Assembly: GCA_964409165.1 (NCBI GenBank)
Contig: CAYPCH010000010.1
Location: 1-48,125, forward strand
Reading direction: 5' to 3'
Origin: CAYPCH01 sp964409165
Lineage (GTDB): Bacteria; Bacillota; Clostridia; Acetivibrionales; Acetivibrionaceae
Length of the DNA stretch: 48,125 bases
The position numbers and the translations under genes were made by a program. Under the pieces are notes generated by a model. That model did no database searches, was not told where the DNA came from, and saw nothing but the letters and a program-made list of their open reading frames with translations. Shown here piece after piece: positions 45,029 through 48,125 of this stretch (position 1 is its first letter; each line of letters starts with the position of its first letter).

Positions 45029-45172
45029 ATGAGTATTTTGATTAGTGTTATTACTGTTGTCACTAGTCTTTCGTTGACTGTTTGGATTTATCTACATGTA
45101 AGAAAATATGTTGCAGAATTAGGTAAATCAAAAGGCAAAGATGCTTTCATAAAAGATAGAATTTTAAAGTAA
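45029..45172 (+). CDS. 47-residue single-pass membrane peptide
   Basis: ATG with perfect AGGAGG SD. The sequence starts MSILISVITVVTSLSLTVWI (one helix) and ends with a basic tail (KSKGKDAFIKDRILK). Too small for family assignment. Such peptides in bacteriocin islands are often immunity or accessory factors. Confidence 0.6.
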   Translation: MSILISVITVVTSLSLTVWIYLHVRKYVAELGKSKGKDAFIKDRILK

Positions 45173-45257
45173 GTGAAATACTGATTAGAGACTATATAAT
45201 CTAAATTTTGTAAATAATAATTATTTAAAAATATAGAGATTGCATGCGGGGGAAATA

Positions 45258-45413
45258 ATGACATTATTTAGAAAATACATTATTATCCTCCTTATAATAC
45301 TATTTAAATTTATCCGACAGAATAGGTTACAGTTAGAATACAGCAAAACTATTTTATATAATTTATTTTATCAGACGTTTTTTGCATTTACCAGTCTTTT
45401 GATAAATTTGTAG
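45258..45413 (+). CDS. 51-residue hydrophobic peptide
   Basis: ATG with GGGGG 7 bp upstream. The product (MTLFRKYIIILLIILFKFIR at the start) has a membrane helix followed by aromatic residues. No double-glycine leader. Hypothetical. Confidence 0.4.
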   Translation: MTLFRKYIIILLIILFKFIRQNRLQLEYSKTILYNLFYQTFFAFTSLLINL

Positions 45414-45496
45414 ATTATAGATTCAAATAAACATCCTCCCTCATATGATCTTGAGTAATACCGATATAGGGTAACATTTCTAGGAGTATATTTAAA

Positions 45497-45673
45497 ATGG
45501 TTATACTTACTGTTTCAGATAAAAGGCCGGTTGGAAAAATATTTGAAGATATATCACATTCAATTTCCCGAAATGGAAAAAAGTTTAGAAGCTTGGATAT
45601 AACCGGTAAGATAATGTTTTTATTAGTAACTATACATAGGCTGACAGGTAGATGCAAACAAACGGAAATATAG
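45497..45673 (+). CDS. 58-residue hypothetical protein (weak)
   Basis: A short plus-strand frame with CTAGGAG 12 bp before the ATG, starting MVILTVSDKRPVGKIFED. Coding character is not strong and a minus-strand frame overlaps it. Listed with low confidence. Confidence 0.25.
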   Translation: MVILTVSDKRPVGKIFEDISHSISRNGKKFRSLDITGKIMFLLVTIHRLTGRCKQTEI

Positions 45674-46145
45674 AATAATATGGGAAAACGTGACTATAGT
45701 CACGTTTTCTGCAAAAAATAACATGACTAAAGTCATGGTCAAAACAAAAAAGTCGTGACCATTAGCACTAGCATTTAAAAAAATAATATGTTAGTATATA
45801 CCATAGAAGTTAATTCCAAAATAAAGAGTTCAATAACAAGCATGGTAATGCATACGTGTAATAATCATTATAGGAGAGTTTTTGTTCAAGGGAAGCTAAT
45901 TATAGAGGACAGAGATTAAACAGGAAAGCTATTGAAGATGGAAAATGTACTTTCTTTAAGAAAAAACATGTCTAAGAGATAAATGAGGTAATAAGCAAAA
46001 TAGTGTTTGTTACTCTAAACCAGTTTTGTTACAGAGTGTTTATAATGAAATGATGTGATTTATATTGTATTATGTCGTCACCTATAAAATCTGTGAAAGT
46101 AGATAACTGGATAATGGTGAATCATTTAACTAGAAAGGTTGATTA
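45674..46145. other. Palindrome-rich non-coding region with a duplicated gene start
   Basis: About 470 bp without a convincing gene. It has a 26-bp perfect palindrome at 45684-45709, a second related palindrome (CATGACTAAAGTCATG near 45721), and inverted ATGGTC/GACCAT. Around 45919-45970 there is a decayed copy of the start of the following gene. Confidence 0.6.
45684..45709. promoter_or_regulatory. 26-bp perfect palindrome, possible operator or hairpin
   Basis: GAAAACGTGACTA and its exact complement TAGTCACGTTTTC. The half-site GTGACTA recurs with small changes in the adjoining palindrome (CATGACTAAAGTCATG), suggesting a repeated protein-binding site. With no loop it is more likely an operator than an RNA hairpin, although its T run leaves terminator function open. 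Confidence 0.5.
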
Positions 46146-46616
46146 GTGATGGTCGTTATAGAAACAGGAAGAACACTAAACATGGAAAATGTTCTTTCAC
46201 TTAGAAAGAAAATAACACAAGAAGAAATGCAAAAGGAAATGGCTAAAATAGGACAATTTTTTGAAGAAAATGGAATAAAGAAATCAGGTTATATAGCAAC
46301 TACTACTTATTCAATAGATTCAGATGGGAAATTAGACATAGAAATACTCGTGCCTATGGACAAGTTGGTTGAATTACCTCCTGAGTATAGACTAAAGCCT
46401 GTATTTAAATTGGTAAATGCAATATATGCAAGACATGAAGGAAATCCGGCCAATCTTCAAAATGTATACAATGAGATGATGGAATTTATTAAGGAAAATA
46501 ATTTACAACAAATAACAACAGGGTATAATGTTACAGTTAAGGATAGCTCACTAGCTATGAGCATGGGTGAGATTGTTATAGATGTGTATATTGGTGTAAG
46601 TGAGAATATATTGTGA
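46146..46616 (+). CDS. DUF5085-like / effector-binding-fold small protein (uncertain)
   Basis: A 156-residue soluble protein. The middle (YIATTTYSIDSDGKLDIEIL then VPMDKLVELPPEYRLKPVF) and the end (GYNVTVKDSSLAMSMGEIVI) suggest two beta-alpha halves like the GyrI/effector-binding fold. I suspect relation to DUF5085 proteins encoded near type VII secretion toxins, but this rests on recollection only. GTG at 46146 and ATG at 46149 are both possible (AAAGG upstream), and an internal ATG at 46179-46182 aligns with the decayed duplicate upstream. Confidence 0.6.
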   Translation: MMVVIETGRTLNMENVLSLRKKITQEEMQKEMAKIGQFFEENGIKKSGYIATTTYSIDSDGKLDIEILVPMDKLVELPPEYRLKPVFKLVNAIYARHEGNPANLQNVYNEMMEFIKENNLQQITTGYNVTVKDSSLAMSMGEIVIDVYIGVSENIL

Positions 46617-46756
46617 TGTCTAACTGCTAAAGCGGTTTGATATAAATAATAGATAAACAAAAACTTTAAGATGTCGACTATTAAAGAATTTGCATGTCTG
46701 TTTAAACTGTATGATTTAAATTTAATTAAAAGAACATAGGATAATAGGAGGTTATT

Positions 46757-47014
46757 ATGTCAAACACAATAGAATTAAACAATTTTGGTTTCTCAGAATT
46801 AACAAATGAACAACTTATGCTAGTTGAAGGAGGAAGTTGGGAGCCATTAAAGATTGCGGGGCTGGTCACATTGGGAGCAGTAGCAATAGCAGCATCACCT
46901 GTTATTGTAGGAGCTGCAATAATAGGAGGAGCAGGAGTTGCAGTTAGTGTAGGAACAGGCATGGTAATAGCTGGAACTGGAGCTATGATTGTAGGCAAAT
47001 ATGGTTTTAATTAA
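46757..47014 (+). CDS. Double-glycine leader peptide 2 (putative class II bacteriocin)
   Basis: An 85-residue peptide with an AGGAGG SD. The 26-residue leader ends LTNEQLMLVEGG, with -12 Leu, -7 Leu, -4 Val and Gly-Gly all as in canonical leaders. The 59-residue core starts SWEPLKIAG and is then almost entirely Gly/Ala/Val/Ile (ASPVIVGAAIIGGAGVAVSV), i.e. a membrane-inserting helical peptide. No Cys or Ser/Thr-rich core, so lanthionine formation is unlikely. It is paired with peptide 3, 24 bp downstream. Confidence 0.85.
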   Translation: MSNTIELNNFGFSELTNEQLMLVEGGSWEPLKIAGLVTLGAVAIAASPVIVGAAIIGGAGVAVSVGTGMVIAGTGAMIVGKYGFN

Positions 47015-47038
47015 TTTAATTATAAGGGGGAATTAATA

Positions 47039-47269
47039 ATGAATTCGATGACAGATTCGCTTAGCAACTTTGTGGTGTTAAATGAAGAGGATATAATGAA
47101 CTTAAATGGAGGTGGAATCAAAGAAGTATTTATTATTGGTGGAAAAGTATTGGCAACAGCTGGTACTGTAGTTGTAGCAGCAGGAACAATCAGTGGGTCT
47201 GGTGGATTGGCAACACCTTTGGTAGTAGGTGGTGCAGCAGTGACAATCGCTGGAATTTGGGCTTTATAA
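47039..47269 (+). CDS. Double-glycine leader peptide 3 (putative class II bacteriocin)
   Basis: A 76-residue peptide, SD AAGGGGG. The leader ends LNEEDIMNLNGG (residues 14-25; -12 Leu, -7 Ile, -4 Leu). The 51-residue core GIKEVFIIGGKVLATAGTVV is hydrophobic and glycine-rich, ending in Trp-Ala-Leu. With peptide 2 it looks like a two-peptide bacteriocin pair, in which Gly-spaced helices associate. Confidence 0.85.
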   Translation: MNSMTDSLSNFVVLNEEDIMNLNGGGIKEVFIIGGKVLATAGTVVVAAGTISGSGGLATPLVVGGAAVTIAGIWAL

Positions 47270-47320
47270 TAAATATACATTAGTATTGAAAAGTTTGTTT
47301 TATAAGTGTTAAAAAAGGCT

Positions 47321-47378
47321 ACTAGTACATCTAATGAATTACATAATGTGTGAATTTGGGTGAATTGGGTGTACTAGT
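47321..47378. terminator. Inverted repeat downstream of peptide 3
   Basis: ACTAGTACA (47321-47329) and TGTACTAGT (47370-47378) enclose 40 bases and are followed by a T-rich stretch. It may end the peptide transcript. Confidence 0.4.
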
Positions 47379-47489
47379 TAGTTTGTTAATTTTTATAATA
47401 TAATATTAAAACTAAAGGAATAATTGATGTATTTTTTTGCTTACTAGAATTAAATAGTAAAAAATGACATAAAAAGGGGATGGAGTGTT

Positions 47490-48101
47490 GTGGGAAAAAT
47501 TAACTCTTACAAAAAAATAGTATTTGCTATTCTTGTATTACTCTCAATAAGTAGCCTTTGGAATGTGATGGCTAGAAATGAAATTAGTGATCTTAAAAAA
47601 ATTATTGTTGTATCTTTAAACTTAATATTTATTTATCTGATTTCCGAGTATATTGAAACTTATATTTATCATAAAATTGTCAAGAGTATGTTTGGAGCTA
47701 TAAATTATACACAGAATGCAATTTATAAAATTCATTTCAGTGTATTACCTATTTGTTCATTATTAATATATATTGCAGCGTGGCTTCTATTTATAGAGAA
47801 TTCAGTAGTAGATATTCAAACATTAGGAATATTGATAATTATGGCAAGTGCTTTGATAATTTTTACTGTACAAGTAAGAGATAAAGTTATTTTTGCAAAT
47901 GAAGAATACATATTTTTACATAACGAAGTAATGTCTATATCATCTATACAAAAATATACATCTAGTAAAAAAAAGATATTAGGATTTGAAGTTATGGAGA
48001 TTAAAATAGCTACTAATTTAGGTAATGAATACATTTTAAGAGTAGATAGAAATCAGACAAATCAGTTTTGTACAAAGCTGCTGAAAAAGTCATCCGCATG
48101 A
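47490..48101 (+). CDS. Four-helix membrane protein, possible immunity or accessory protein
   Basis: A 203-residue protein with four hydrophobic segments in the first 130 residues (KIVFAILVLLSISSLWNVMA, then IIVVSLNLIFIYLISEYI, and two more). A C-terminal cytoplasmic domain (~140-203, beta-rich) resembles a PH-like/DUF5673 arrangement, but I do not recognise it firmly. The start is GTG (only in-frame option) with GGAG nearby. It lies downstream of the two peptide genes and may confer immunity (inference). Confidence 0.6.
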   Translation: MGKINSYKKIVFAILVLLSISSLWNVMARNEISDLKKIIVVSLNLIFIYLISEYIETYIYHKIVKSMFGAINYTQNAIYKIHFSVLPICSLLIYIAAWLLFIENSVVDIQTLGILIIMASALIIFTVQVRDKVIFANEEYIFLHNEVMSISSIQKYTSSKKKILGFEVMEIKIATNLGNEYILRVDRNQTNQFCTKLLKKSSA

Positions 48102-48125
48102 CAACCCCAAAAGAATCTAAATAAT

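Noticed and set aside
45415..45657. 80-codon minus-strand frame opposite the weak plus-strand gene
   Set aside because: No SD, no recognisable features; most likely a chance frame.
1..48125. CRISPR array or rRNA genes
   Set aside because: No regularly spaced direct repeats of 25-40 bp with unique spacers were seen, and no rRNA sequence.

Overview
The window looks like a low-GC, endospore-forming anaerobic Firmicute of the Clostridium cluster III type (Acetivibrio/Ruminiclostridium, C. thermocellum-like). This is inferred from gene content: SpoIIE, SpoVB and a Spo0E-like protein, the CsaB/TagA cell-wall polysaccharide genes typical of S-layer bearers, a CE7 acetyl-xylan esterase and a bacterial serpin. 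The run of exactly 100 Ns at 31512-31611 marks a scaffold gap in a draft assembly.

Layout. 1-530: a cluster of small non-coding repeats (a 135-bp MITE-like element, terminator hairpins, a tandem two-hairpin repeat). 535-3369 (minus): split transketolase and a YitT-type membrane protein. 3622-6687 (plus): a glycosyltransferase-CsaB fusion followed by a TagA/WecG glycosyltransferase, for a pyruvylated secondary cell-wall polymer. 6689-14906 (minus): a coiled-coil exported protein, the EndoA/EndoAI toxin-antitoxin pair, an AT-rich insertion carrying an acyltransferase and the wreck of a nuclease toxin with its immunity gene, then alr, a CBS protein, NnrE-NnrD and a coiled-coil protein. 14977-22163 (minus): a surface-polysaccharide block (O-antigen-ligase-like protein, two DUF4330 paralogues separated by a second MITE copy, glycosyltransferase, hexapeptide acyltransferase, MurJ-like flippase, UbiA-type prenyltransferase). 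22399-28870: Spo0E-like protein, an orphan sigma region-4 fragment overlapping a membrane-anchored serpin, CE7 esterase, SpoVB, an NlpC/P60 endopeptidase and a thioesterase. 29020-38037: PilM-like ATPase, DusB, the gap, a rhomboid-like membrane protein with a zinc ribbon, a methyltransferase, IS and integrase remnants beside a tRNA-Arg, and SpoIIE.

38263-43815 (minus): a perfect 62-bp palindrome, a DUF4177 protein, an ABC exporter and a 772-residue radical SAM enzyme, ending upstream in a class-III aminotransferase that has lost its N-terminal half. From about 43815 to the right edge, strand and character change: AT-rich plus-strand genes include three peptides with double-glycine leaders and hydrophobic or Gly-rich cores, a zincin-type membrane protease, tiny membrane peptides and a polytopic membrane protein. 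This reads as a bacteriocin/RiPP island whose C39-type exporter should lie beyond the right edge.

Best candidates for something new: (i) the serpin fused to an anti-sigma-like membrane stub and translationally coupled to a truncated sigma factor; (ii) the double-glycine peptide island and the neighbouring radical SAM operon with its broken aminotransferase; (iii) two families of tiny hairpin elements in which stem sequences vary while loop or flank sequences are conserved, one of which supplies the last residues of a transketolase subunit. Functional statements are from reading the sequence only; no database search was run.
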